Of a DNA stretch of 8,768 nt, positions 1 through 5,860 are shown piece after piece (position 1 is the stretch's first letter; each line of letters starts with the position of its first letter). Origin of the DNA: an uncultured Ruminococcus sp. (GTDB lineage Bacteria; Bacillota_A; Clostridia; Oscillospirales; Acutalibacteraceae); the NCBI GenBank assembly GCA_902798605.1, contig CADBXH010000079.1, forward strand, positions 1 to 8,768, read 5' to 3'. The notes below the pieces were generated by a model. That model worked only from the letters and a program-made list of their open reading frames with translations. It ran no database searches and was not told the DNA's origin. The translations under genes were made by a program, and so were the position numbers.

Positions 1-13
1 TCGTTACCATGAT

Positions 14-1636
14 TTATTGTACCGGCTGATCTATCTCAGTGCCGTCGTTGAAGATAACCTTAATTCGCTCTTTGCTTTCCACCACTACGCATTGGAGCAT
101 TTGACGGATCAGTTCGTCGTTAAATTGCAGCGGTTGATTTTCGAGGATATCTGTCAGTCTGACGATTTCATTGACTTTGGAATCTGAGTTGGCTGAATCC
201 TCGTCTGAATATTTGGCAAGCTCTTTGTTTAGCTTTTCTTTTTCCATAATCAGTTCGGTAAGCCTTTGTTCGATAACCAGATTGTTGTCATCATCAACGG
301 ACACCAGCGACATGGCTTTTTGGAATTCGTCATTGATTTCCGCGAGCCGGACCTTGATTTCCAACTCTCTGTCTTCGGAATCATCGCATTTCACTGTCAT
401 GGTAATGAAGGTCTTCAGCGTTTGAAGAAGTTTTGTATTCTGCATGGCGACAGTTTGAACGGCGCTCATTATGGCGCGATGCAAGTCTTCTTCGCTCATT
501 GTTGGTGAGTTGTGACAGCGTTTCTTCCCGTAATCCAGTCGGCTGATACATCTCCATACGATTCTCTTGTTTCCGCAAGCCGTCCATGTGCATCGGCGAT
601 ACGGCGTTCCGCATTCTCCGCAGACAAGCAGCTCCGTGAGAGCGTATTTCGAGGAGTATTTGCCAAGCTCGGTTTTTGTACCTACCTGTTTAACTTTCCT
701 CAAGCCGCTTCGACGGGCTATTTCCTCCTGAACTTTGCCAAAGGTGGCTCGGTCAATAATTGCCGGATGATTGTTCTCGACATAGTATTTGGCACGTTCG
801 CCATTATTTCGTTTTTTCTTTTTTGAGATACAGTCGACCGTATATGTCTTGTTGATTATGGCATCTCCCATATAGCGTTCATTTGTAAGAATAGAGTGAA
901 GCGTGCCATACGTCCATCTTTCTTTTCCGCCGGGCGTCAGAATCTTTTTGTTTTGAAGATTGTTTATAATGGTCTGATGACTATCTCCAGCAAGAAAGCG
1001 TTCATAAATATATCGGATTATTTCCGCCTCTTCCGGAACAATCTCAGGATTGCCGTCATCGCCTTTTCGATAACCGAGGAAGTTTTTATAGTGGAAGGAT
1101 ACATTTCCCTCTCGCGCTGATTGCTCTTTTCCCCACCTGACATTCGCACTGATGTTTTCGGATTCGCTTTGAGCGATAGAGCCATAGACGGTTATGTAGA
1201 ATTCAGAGCCTTTTTCAATGCTGTGAATGCCCTGTTCCTCGAAGAATACGTCCACATTGATATCTTTCAGAAGCCTTACATATTTCAGGCAGTCAACCGT
1301 GTTGCGGGCAAACCGGCTGATGGATTTCGTGATGATCATATCGATCCTGCCGCGCTTACACATACGAATCATTTTATTGAACTCATCGCGGTGCTTAGTG
1401 CTGGTGCCTGAGATGCCCTTGTCGGCGAAGATTCTTACGAGCTTCCATTTCGGTTCGGCGTTGATTTTCTCTGTGTAATATCTCGTCTGAACCTCATAAC
1501 TGTTGATTTGTTCTTCCTGCTGTGTGGATACTCGGCAGTACGCTGCCACACGCTTTTGTCTGTATTTGTTCTTGATTTCTTCGCTTACGCTCACTTTTGG
1601 CGCTATGTATCTGACTACTTTTTCAGCTTGCGGCAT
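14..1636 (-). CDS. Large serine recombinase (distal member of the recombinase trio)
   Basis: A 540-residue site-specific recombinase of the large serine integrase class, which cuts and religates DNA through a phosphoserine link. The resolvase catalytic domain spans about residues 29-175. It shows AYCRVST with nucleophile Ser37 and Arg35, DKGISGT near 72-78, and SISRFARN with Arg108 and Arg111. The 'recombinase' DNA-binding domain follows (about 185-300). A zinc ribbon has C339/C342 and C363/C374, then a charged, coiled-coil-like helix (about 420-475) and a short tail. Length and domain order are normal and no catalytic residue is missing. The ATG start has AAAGGAG 7 nt upstream. The start lies inside the end of the upstream gene (14 bp overlap), suggesting translational coupling. 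It probably integrates or excises the element that carries it; the target site is not visible here. Confidence 0.93.
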   Translation of the reverse strand: MPQAEKVVRYIAPKVSVSEEIKNKYRQKRVAAYCRVSTQQEEQINSYEVQTRYYTEKINAEPKWKLVRIFADKGISGTSTKHRDEFNKMIRMCKRGRIDMIITKSISRFARNTVDCLKYVRLLKDINVDVFFEEQGIHSIEKGSEFYITVYGSIAQSESENISANVRWGKEQSAREGNVSFHYKNFLGYRKGDDGNPEIVPEEAEIIRYIYERFLAGDSHQTIINNLQNKKILTPGGKERWTYGTLHSILTNERYMGDAIINKTYTVDCISKKKKRNNGERAKYYVENNHPAIIDRATFGKVQEEIARRSGLRKVKQVGTKTELGKYSSKYALTELLVCGECGTPYRRCTWTACGNKRIVWRCISRLDYGKKRCHNSPTMSEEDLHRAIMSAVQTVAMQNTKLLQTLKTFITMTVKCDDSEDRELEIKVRLAEINDEFQKAMSLVSVDDDNNLVIEQRLTELIMEKEKLNKELAKYSDEDSANSDSKVNEIVRLTDILENQPLQFNDELIRQMLQCVVVESKERIKVIFNDGTEIDQPVQ

Positions 1637-2492
1637 ACGCGTGCTCCTTTCTGATTGTTTGACCGTTTATCAGCTTCAAAACAACCTGTTCATCTTCGTC
1701 AAAGCTTATTGTTTCAGCCGCCATGTTGAACAGCTCTAACGGAAAGCCTTTGGGGCGATTCTGATTGTTCAGAATACATTTCAGTCGCTGTATCTCATAT
1801 TTTTTTGTATCGAGATTGGCGTAATGGATAGCTGTAGCTTCTAATAGCTTTCTTCTGATTTCACTCTTGTTTAGCTGTCTCCCGTCAATCATATGCCTGA
1901 TTTCATTTTCAATGCGATAGGATTCAAGAGTTATCGTCTCATCGGTATTTGAACAATGAATCATATCGGGATTATCTATGAGTAGATTGATCAGGTCACC
2001 TATTTCTCCCAGCAGAGAATCATCTGTCTTGACAACTGTCTTTCGGCAGTCTCCGTTTTGACATATCCATCTCTCGTGAATCTTGGTTCGAGGCTCATAT
2101 CTGCGTTTCATCACGCTGCCGCAACACGGGCATATTGTTTCAGCGTTAAGATTGTAAATGTCGTCGGTCTTATTGACATTTTTTTGATTGTTTTTCGCAT
2201 CTCTTAAGGCGTCAGCTTTTTTCAATATCTCATTGCTGATAATCTGCGGATAATCGTCGTCGCCGGAATATCGCTTATCTTCAAGAATTCGTTTTATTCT
2301 TGCCTTATTCCACCCGACTACGCCGGGTCTGTATTCTATATGCATCTTATTAAGCAGCTCTGCTATATTGAGCATTGAATCGCCTGAAAGGTATCTGCTG
2401 AAGATCTCTTTCACAATATCAGAACTTGATGCATTGATCATTATGGCACCGTTTTCATATCTATACCCAAACGGGATTGTCCTGCGCTTCAC
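1623..2492 (-). CDS. Recombinase-like protein lacking the catalytic resolvase domain
   Basis: A 289-residue protein that begins directly in the 'recombinase' DNA-binding domain: PFGYRYENG at residues 7-15, then an IVKEIFSRYLSGDS helix and WNKARIKRILEDKRYSG near 61-77. It continues into a zinc ribbon (C121/C124, C144/C149) and a charged C-terminal region. The resolvase domain with its serine is absent. It does not look like a broken gene: a GTG start follows a GAGGTG ribosome binding site by 8 nt, the start overlaps the upstream recombinase by 32 bp, and the frame is intact to a stop that overlaps the downstream recombinase. Inferred role: a non-catalytic DNA-binding partner or directionality subunit for the two catalytic recombinases. 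A deletion of the 5' catalytic part is possible but less likely given the clean overlaps. Confidence 0.85.
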   Translation of the reverse strand: MKRRTIPFGYRYENGAIMINASSSDIVKEIFSRYLSGDSMLNIAELLNKMHIEYRPGVVGWNKARIKRILEDKRYSGDDDYPQIISNEILKKADALRDAKNNQKNVNKTDDIYNLNAETICPCCGSVMKRRYEPRTKIHERWICQNGDCRKTVVKTDDSLLGEIGDLINLLIDNPDMIHCSNTDETITLESYRIENEIRHMIDGRQLNKSEIRRKLLEATAIHYANLDTKKYEIQRLKCILNNQNRPKGFPLELFNMAAETISFDEDEQVVLKLINGQTIRKEHAYAAS

Positions 2493-4041
2493 GCTGTTTA
2501 CACCTCGCCTTCCTGTTTATTGTTTCTGTCAGCTCTATATCCCCGAGGAGCTTGAAACATAATTGAGAATTATTGACTACCTCAATTCTTTTAACAATTA
2601 TCTCAAACAGAGCTTCATCGAACTCTGCATGCGGTTTATACTCGTCAAGGATTTGTCTTAGCGTTTTCAATTCATCAAGCATTTCATCATCTTGATTCTC
2701 GGATAACTTTTTACGACGCTCAGTTCTCAGTGTTTTGATTTTATTTTCTATTTCCGCTGCCTGCTCAGCGTATTCCGCCGAGCTGAGAACACCGTTATTG
2801 TTTAACTTTGCCAACAGATGGCTCTGAGCACATAACTGTGCGATTTCTTTGTCAATGTCTCCGATCCTGTCGTCAGTACCTCCGAATCGCTGCTGAATCC
2901 GCTCTAATTGAGCAATCAGATTATCAATTAATACCTCGCGGTTTTCTTTGAGCTTATAGGTTAAAATACTGAATGCATCGAAAACTCCGCTTTCTCTCAG
3001 TCTTTGATTTTTACATATGCAGCTTGATTTTTCAACAACCGAGGAAATCCAATAGTTTTTCCCGTTGTTTGTTAGTCTCCGGAATGCTTTACCGCATATC
3101 GGGCAGAACATCGTTTGCGTTAGTATGTGGTCAGCGTTGCTTTTTCTGACACACGCTTTTTTCTTACTTAATGTTTGCGCTGCATTGTAAATGTCTTTTG
3201 ATATTATAGCAGGTCCTGCGTTTTCAACATAATACTGAGGTCTTTCACCTTTGTTCGGAATCAGGCGGAACGGAAGCGTATCTGTAGTGTATTTTTTCTG
3301 CAACAGCGCGTCGCCAATATACCTCTCGTTACCGAGAATATAGGTAATCATCGTCGTGTTCCATTTCTTCTCACCGTGCTTCTTTGGTACGCATTCGTTG
3401 TTCAGCGCATCGGCAATGCGCTGCTTCCCAACTCCCTGCAAATACATGCCGAAGATTCTGCGAACGACTGCCGCTTCTGTTTCGTTGATGACTAACTCGC
3501 CGTTGATAAGATCAAATCCGTAAGCGGGTGCGCAGCAGTTAAACTCTCCTGACTCCATCCGCTTTTTGTAGCTCCAACGCATATTCCCCGATATGGACTC
3601 GCTCTCTTGCTGAGCGATCATACCGGGGAATGTCAGAAACATTTCGCTGTTCAGTTGTGAGGTGTCGATACTCTGTTCCTCGAAGAATACGGTAACGCCG
3701 TAGGATTTCAGCAGACGCAGTGTCTGGAGCAGGTCGCGAGTGTTTCTTGCAAAGCGCGATATTGATTTGACGATGACGCGATCTATCTTGCCTTGCTCGC
3801 AGTCCTGAATCAGCCGATTCATCTCGGCGCGTTTTTTCATACTTGTACCGGATAACCCTTCATCGGCATAGATTCCAACCAATTCGAATTCGGGATGCTG
3901 CTTTTCGTAATTTGAATAATACCGCAGCTGCGCGGCGAAGGAATGAAGCTGATCCGCCGAATCGCTTGACACGCGGCAATAGGCTGCGAGACGCTGAATC
4001 TTATTCTCTTTTTTCTCTGCCGTGATTTCGGTTATTTTCAT
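2461..4041 (-). CDS. Large serine recombinase (proximal member of the trio)
   Basis: A 526-residue large serine recombinase. I chose the ATG at 4041 because AAAGGAG lies 9 nt upstream; an in-frame ATG at 4083 would add 14 residues read from the flanking direct repeat. The catalytic domain shows AYCRVSS with nucleophile Ser25 and Arg23, DEGLSGT near 60-66, and SISRFARN with Arg96 and Arg99. Then come the recombinase domain (about 170-290), a zinc ribbon (C313/C316 and C341/C343), a long charged coiled-coil-like region (about 365-455) and a C-terminal segment. All key residues are present, so it should be active. It differs clearly from the other full-length recombinase, so the two are paralogous partners and not a recent duplication. 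It is co-transcribed with the next two genes (32 bp overlap). Confidence 0.93.
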   Translation of the reverse strand: MKITEITAEKKENKIQRLAAYCRVSSDSADQLHSFAAQLRYYSNYEKQHPEFELVGIYADEGLSGTSMKKRAEMNRLIQDCEQGKIDRVIVKSISRFARNTRDLLQTLRLLKSYGVTVFFEEQSIDTSQLNSEMFLTFPGMIAQQESESISGNMRWSYKKRMESGEFNCCAPAYGFDLINGELVINETEAAVVRRIFGMYLQGVGKQRIADALNNECVPKKHGEKKWNTTMITYILGNERYIGDALLQKKYTTDTLPFRLIPNKGERPQYYVENAGPAIISKDIYNAAQTLSKKKACVRKSNADHILTQTMFCPICGKAFRRLTNNGKNYWISSVVEKSSCICKNQRLRESGVFDAFSILTYKLKENREVLIDNLIAQLERIQQRFGGTDDRIGDIDKEIAQLCAQSHLLAKLNNNGVLSSAEYAEQAAEIENKIKTLRTERRKKLSENQDDEMLDELKTLRQILDEYKPHAEFDEALFEIIVKRIEVVNNSQLCFKLLGDIELTETINRKARCKQREAQDNPVWV

Positions 4042-4053
4042 CTTTGATGACTC

Positions 4054-4170
4054 CTTTCTGAGATTTTTGCCTTTCGGCAACACAACAATATACGGAAGTT
4101 CGGTACAAGTCCAGAGAGAATCGGGAACTTTTCAGAATTATTTGTGCTGCTTTCAGCTGTAATAGATGTC
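4054..4170. repeat. Direct repeat copy 1 (~117 bp), upstream of the proximal recombinase
   Basis: Matches 4339-4457 closely. The first ~70 bp are nearly identical, including the shared stretches GCCTTTCGGCAACACAACAA and GTACAAGTCCAGAGAGAATC. The remainder has a few substitutions and small indels before both copies end in CAGCTGTAATAGATGTC. This copy holds the last codons and stop of the SHOCT-like gene at its right end and the leader of the proximal recombinase at its left end. On the minus strand it contains TATATT, which could be a -10 element, but I see no good -35. Confidence 0.9.
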
Positions 4171-4308
4171 GGTTACACCGTAATGCTCCGACAGTGACTT
4201 TTTGATCTTAGCGACCTCGTCTTCGGTGACAAGGTTCATATCCTGCAACAACTTTAGCATATTAAGGCTGTAATAAAACGAAGCCGTGTTGACTGATTTG
4301 TTTTTCAT
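4153..4308 (-). CDS. Small SHOCT-like protein (51 aa)
   Basis: A short gene encoding 51 residues, beginning MKNKSVNTAS and ending DIYYS. An amphipathic N-terminal stretch is followed by a core reading LLQDMNLVTEDEVAKIKKSL, which fits the SHOCT short-domain pattern (leucine-rich helix, 'L(I/V)T.(E/D)E', lysine-rich helix). The ATG has a strong AAGGAG 8 nt upstream. It lies between the resolvase-like gene and the proximal recombinase, same strand, and its last codons fall inside the direct repeat. SHOCT-like proteins of about 50-60 residues occur beside serine recombinases in clostridial elements, but their function is not known to me. It may help oligomerisation or modulate the recombinases; that is inference. 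Confidence 0.75.
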   Translation of the reverse strand: MKNKSVNTASFYYSLNMLKLLQDMNLVTEDEVAKIKKSLSEHYGVTDIYYS

Positions 4309-4338
4309 CGATGTCACTCCTTATCGTTCGCAAATATG

Positions 4339-4457
4339 CTTTCTGAGATTTTTGCCTTTCGGCAACACAACAATATATGGAAATTCGGTACAAGTCCAGA
4401 GAGAATCGTGGGAACTTTTTTCAGAAATATTTTGCGGTTTCAGCTGTAATAGATGTC
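4339..4457. repeat. Direct repeat copy 2 (~119 bp)
   Basis: Second copy of the repeat at 4054-4170, offset by 285-287 bp. The right end carries the same terminal codons (DIYYS plus stop on the minus strand) as the SHOCT-like gene, although no SHOCT gene follows them here. The two copies bracket the intact small gene, indicating a tandem duplication of a gene-plus-spacer cassette. Confidence 0.9.
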
Positions 4458-4475
4458 GCTCCTTATTGTGTGCAA
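4440..4475 (-). pseudogene. Stub of a second SHOCT-like gene copy
   Basis: On the minus strand a leader resembling that of the intact SHOCT-like gene (ATAAGGAG, one base, GACATC) runs straight into the last codons of that gene (TATTACAGC, stop). In the intact copy the hexamer GATGTC (plus strand) occurs both at the end of the coding region (4165-4170) and in the leader just upstream of the start codon (4310-4315). Joining those two points by deletion gives this stub. It is therefore best read as a duplicated copy whose coding body was lost through a short direct repeat. Confidence 0.65.
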
Positions 4476-4477
4476 AC

Positions 4478-4903
4478 CTATTGCTTGCTATGAAAGGCTC
4501 TTAATACAGAAATCGCACTTGATATTTTGAAAATCTCGCCGTCTATCATGGTGAATAAATCTACACCCTCGTTTTGAAGCTCTCCCACAACAGAAAAGGC
4601 TTGTTGAGGATTTGATGCAATTTCACAAATTGACGTCGTAACAATGCAGTCTACAAATAAGATACGGGGGATGTATGACTTGATAATGTGTTTGGCTCCG
4701 GTTTCGTTACCGATAAATACGCTTTCACCGATAATATGAAATCCATCGGCTTCGCAAACCGAACTGAACAGTTTCATCCTTGCAATGGCGATATCCTGAT
4801 TCTCACCTTCCTCCGCGCGGACAAACAACCAAGCGTTTCTTTTGACATGGTCAAGTTCTTCTCCTTTTGGTTTGTTCAGTTTAATATAAGCTAAAGTGTT
4901 CAT
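4478..4903 (-). CDS. Resolvase-fold protein, probably catalytically inactive
   Basis: A 141-residue protein with an excellent ribosome binding site (GGGAGGT, 5 nt before ATG). It seems to follow the plan of a serine-recombinase catalytic domain without its active site. WLFVRAEE (25-32) lines up with AYCRVS, with Glu31 where the nucleophilic serine should be. FIGNETG (63-69) lines up with D.G.SGT. ILFVDCIVTTSICEIA (81-96) lines up with the V.KSISRFARN stretch, and both arginines are replaced. GELQNEGVDLFTMIDGEI (107-124) lines up with the LL...GV.VFFEEQ.I strand. No DNA-binding or zinc domain follows. It is first in the leftward recombinase operon, so a dimerising regulator of the active recombinases is a reasonable guess. 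The alignment was made by eye. Confidence 0.75.
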   Translation of the reverse strand: MNTLAYIKLNKPKGEELDHVKRNAWLFVRAEEGENQDIAIARMKLFSSVCEADGFHIIGESVFIGNETGAKHIIKSYIPRILFVDCIVTTSICEIASNPQQAFSVVGELQNEGVDLFTMIDGEIFKISSAISVLRAFHSKQ

Positions 4904-4925
4904 GATTTACCTCCCTTGTTTTTTA

Positions 4926-4975
4926 ACGGTTTTTATCTATATTCAGTTTCCGGATTGAAAACAGATAAAAGCCGT
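4926..4975. repeat. 50 bp near-perfect palindrome upstream of the recombinase operon
   Basis: Two 20 bp arms (4926-4945 and 4956-4975) match at 17 of 20 positions around the 10 nt centre GTTTCCGGAT. The outer part is ACGG.TTTTATCT paired with AGATAAAA.CCGT. It begins about 22 bp upstream of the ATG of the resolvase-like gene, so it would lie in that gene's 5' leader. Neither strand has a clear run of Ts straight after it, so it is not a standard terminator. It could be an operator, a recombinase binding site or a leader hairpin. Confidence 0.8.
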
Positions 4976-4993
4976 CATTTGTTTGTGATAAAT

Positions 4994-5042
4994 GCTGCCG
5001 CCTTGAAATTGGTTGCTTTGTGCCTTGTTCTAAGGCGGCAGC
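4994..5042. repeat. 11 bp inverted repeat with a 27 nt loop
   Basis: GCTGCCGCCTT (4994-5004) pairs perfectly with AAGGCGGCAGC (5032-5042). It lies 18 bp to the right of the 50 bp palindrome and shortly after the small open segment ending at 5051 on the minus strand. There is no T-tract for a classical terminator on either strand. The spacing suggests a hairpin in the leader RNA or a protein-binding dyad. Confidence 0.7.
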
Positions 5043-5050
5043 TTATTGTA

Positions 5051-5400
5051 TCAATCGTTTTTGATTAAAAGTTGCTTGTATTTATCCTCAATATCCCCAA
5101 GCAAGGGAACATATCCTCCGGCTATGCCTTTAGCCTCATTGGAATCTCACCACCGCCGGGATCTCCCGCGGGCGCCCTCCTTAGTTGTGACGGTTTTTTC
5201 TCGCTCGACTTAGGACGGGACGCAAGTATCATTATTTCTTCTGCCTGTCATCGCTCGTCACGGATGCGCCGTGATGTCAAAGACTAACAGGCTGCGGCGA
5301 ACAGATGCTCGCCGTAGCCCTGCTTTCTTAGCTTGCCGTATTACCGGCAGCAGAAGGAACGTAAAGGATATGCTGATATTCAATTTTCAAGGTGCTGAAG
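5051..5400. other. Non-coding, hairpin-rich segment (candidate structured RNA or decayed gene)
   Basis: No convincing gene. It is more GC-rich than its AT-rich right flank and full of dyads. TCACGG/CCGTGA is at 5258-5274. A stem of 11 pairs, one of them G-T, is at 5290-5300/5309-5319 with an 8 nt loop. CTGCT/AGCAG at 5320-5324/5349-5353 encloses TGCCG/CGGCA. A longer pairing, GCCTGT/ACAGGC (5243-5248/5287-5292), would compete with the second hairpin. On the minus strand, 5146-5051 reads open for 31 residues (includes GGYVPLLGDIEDKYKQLL) but has no start or ribosome binding site, so it could be the tail of a dead gene. Strand and function are undecided. Confidence 0.4.
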
Positions 5401-5596
5401 TTGTGTGTTTGATAGAGGAGCAATTTTACCCCTCTACTTTTGTATTGCTGAAAAATTTTGGGCATTGTTCAAACTTTTTTCGATTTTCTTAAAACTTTGT
5501 AATATGTTCCAAATCCGTAGGATGATTTTACTGTTACTTCATATATTTCGTACATCAGGCGTTAATAACAACAAATTGAAAATGTTCCTTAAACCA
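5401..5596. other. AT-rich intergenic stretch
   Basis: No gene seen. A small dyad, TAGAGG/CCTCTA (5413-5418/5431-5436), is followed on the plus strand by CTTTT and could be a weak terminator or a leftover hairpin of the neighbouring structured segment. The rest is AT-rich sequence leading into the promoter of the toxin-antitoxin locus. Confidence 0.4.
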
Positions 5597-5625
5597 TTGA
5601 CATATTCGCCGGAAACGGTTATAAT
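5597..5625 (+). promoter_or_regulatory. Consensus sigma-70/sigma-A promoter of the antitoxin RNA
   Basis: A perfect TTGACA (5597-5602) and a perfect TATAAT (5620-5625) are separated by an optimal 17 bp. Transcription would start near 5632, about 37 nt before the first antitoxin repeat. Such a strong promoter fits type III systems, where the RNA antitoxin must be made in excess over the toxin. Confidence 0.9.
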
Positions 5626-5631
5626 AACAGT

Positions 5632-5794
5632 ATCAAGTGAATACTTGTTTTCGGTTTTCCTTGCCGAGCAAAAATGGGAGCTATCTAAAAGACGGGATCA
5701 CTACCGTATAAAATAATTGTGAGTTGTTAAAGATGGGAGCCCTACCATAAATAATTGGGAGTTGTTAAAGGTGGGAGCCCTACCACGCAAATAA
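5632..5794 (+). ncRNA. Type III antitoxin RNA (ToxI/AntiQ-like), three tandem units
   Basis: Three tandem units lie between the consensus promoter and the toxin gene. AAAT recurs at 5672, 5711, 5749 and 5789 (spacings 39, 38, 40), marking unit boundaries. ToxN-type enzymes are known to process their own antitoxin precursor at A-rich sites of this kind. Each unit contains a 4 bp stem with an 8 nt loop: ACGG/CCGT (5692-5695/5704-5707), ATGG/CCAT (5733-5736/5745-5748) and GTGG/CCAC (5771-5774/5783-5786). Two of the four pairs change while pairing is kept, which supports a functional RNA fold. Loops read GATCACTA or GAGCCCTA. Known type III antitoxins form pseudoknots that wrap the toxin; I could not identify the second stem. 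The start is inferred from the promoter. Confidence 0.85.
5711..5786 (+). repeat. Two near-identical 38 bp tandem repeats of the antitoxin
   Basis: Units 5711-5748 and 5749-5786 match at 35 of 38 positions. Two of the three differences are the compensating pair that turns an A-U into a G-C at the base of the stem. A third, diverged unit lies upstream at about 5669-5707; it keeps the AAAT boundary, the GGGAG and TAAAAGA blocks and the terminal CTACC. There are no spacers, so this is not a CRISPR array. Confidence 0.92.
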
Positions 5795-5803
5795 GGAACC
5801 GTC

Positions 5804-5840
5804 GGCTGTGTTGTCATAGGATGACACAGCCTTTGATTTT
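5804..5840 (+). terminator. Attenuator hairpin between antitoxin and toxin
   Basis: GGCTGTGT (5804-5811) pairs with ACACAGCC (5824-5831) over a 12 nt loop and is followed by TTTGATTTT. A leaky terminator at this place is a hallmark of type III toxin-antitoxin loci: it lets most transcripts end after the antitoxin and only some read into the toxin. The broken T-run fits partial termination. Confidence 0.82.
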
Positions 5841-5847
5841 GGGAAAC

Positions 5848-5854
5848 AGGAGGT
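5848..5854 (+). promoter_or_regulatory. Ribosome binding site fixing the GTG start of the toxin
   Basis: A full AGGAGGT lies 6 nt before the GTG at 5861. It decides the start, since no ATG is better placed and the next in-frame ATG (codon 13) has no such site. Confidence 0.85.
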
Positions 5855-5860
5855 AATAGA

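Noticed and set aside
1623..2492. Frameshift splitting one recombinase into two genes
   Set aside because: The upstream recombinase is complete with its own DNA-binding and zinc domains, so the middle protein is a separate gene, not its broken tail.
4042..4083. Upstream ATG for the proximal recombinase
   Set aside because: The added 14 residues come from the flanking direct repeat, and the ATG at 4041 has a much better ribosome binding site.
4926..4975. Rho-independent terminator at the 50 bp palindrome
   Set aside because: Neither strand has a T-run directly after the hairpin.
5051..5146. 31-residue minus-strand tail as a real gene
   Set aside because: It is open with protein-like composition but has no start codon or ribosome binding site and is closed by a stop just upstream; kept only as a possible remnant.
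5072..5492. Plus-strand open frames of 71-73 residues
   Set aside because: They lie over the hairpin-rich segment, lack ribosome binding sites and show no recognisable protein pattern.
5669..5794. CRISPR array
   Set aside because: The units are contiguous 38-40 bp repeats without unique spacers, with their own promoter and a toxin gene downstream.
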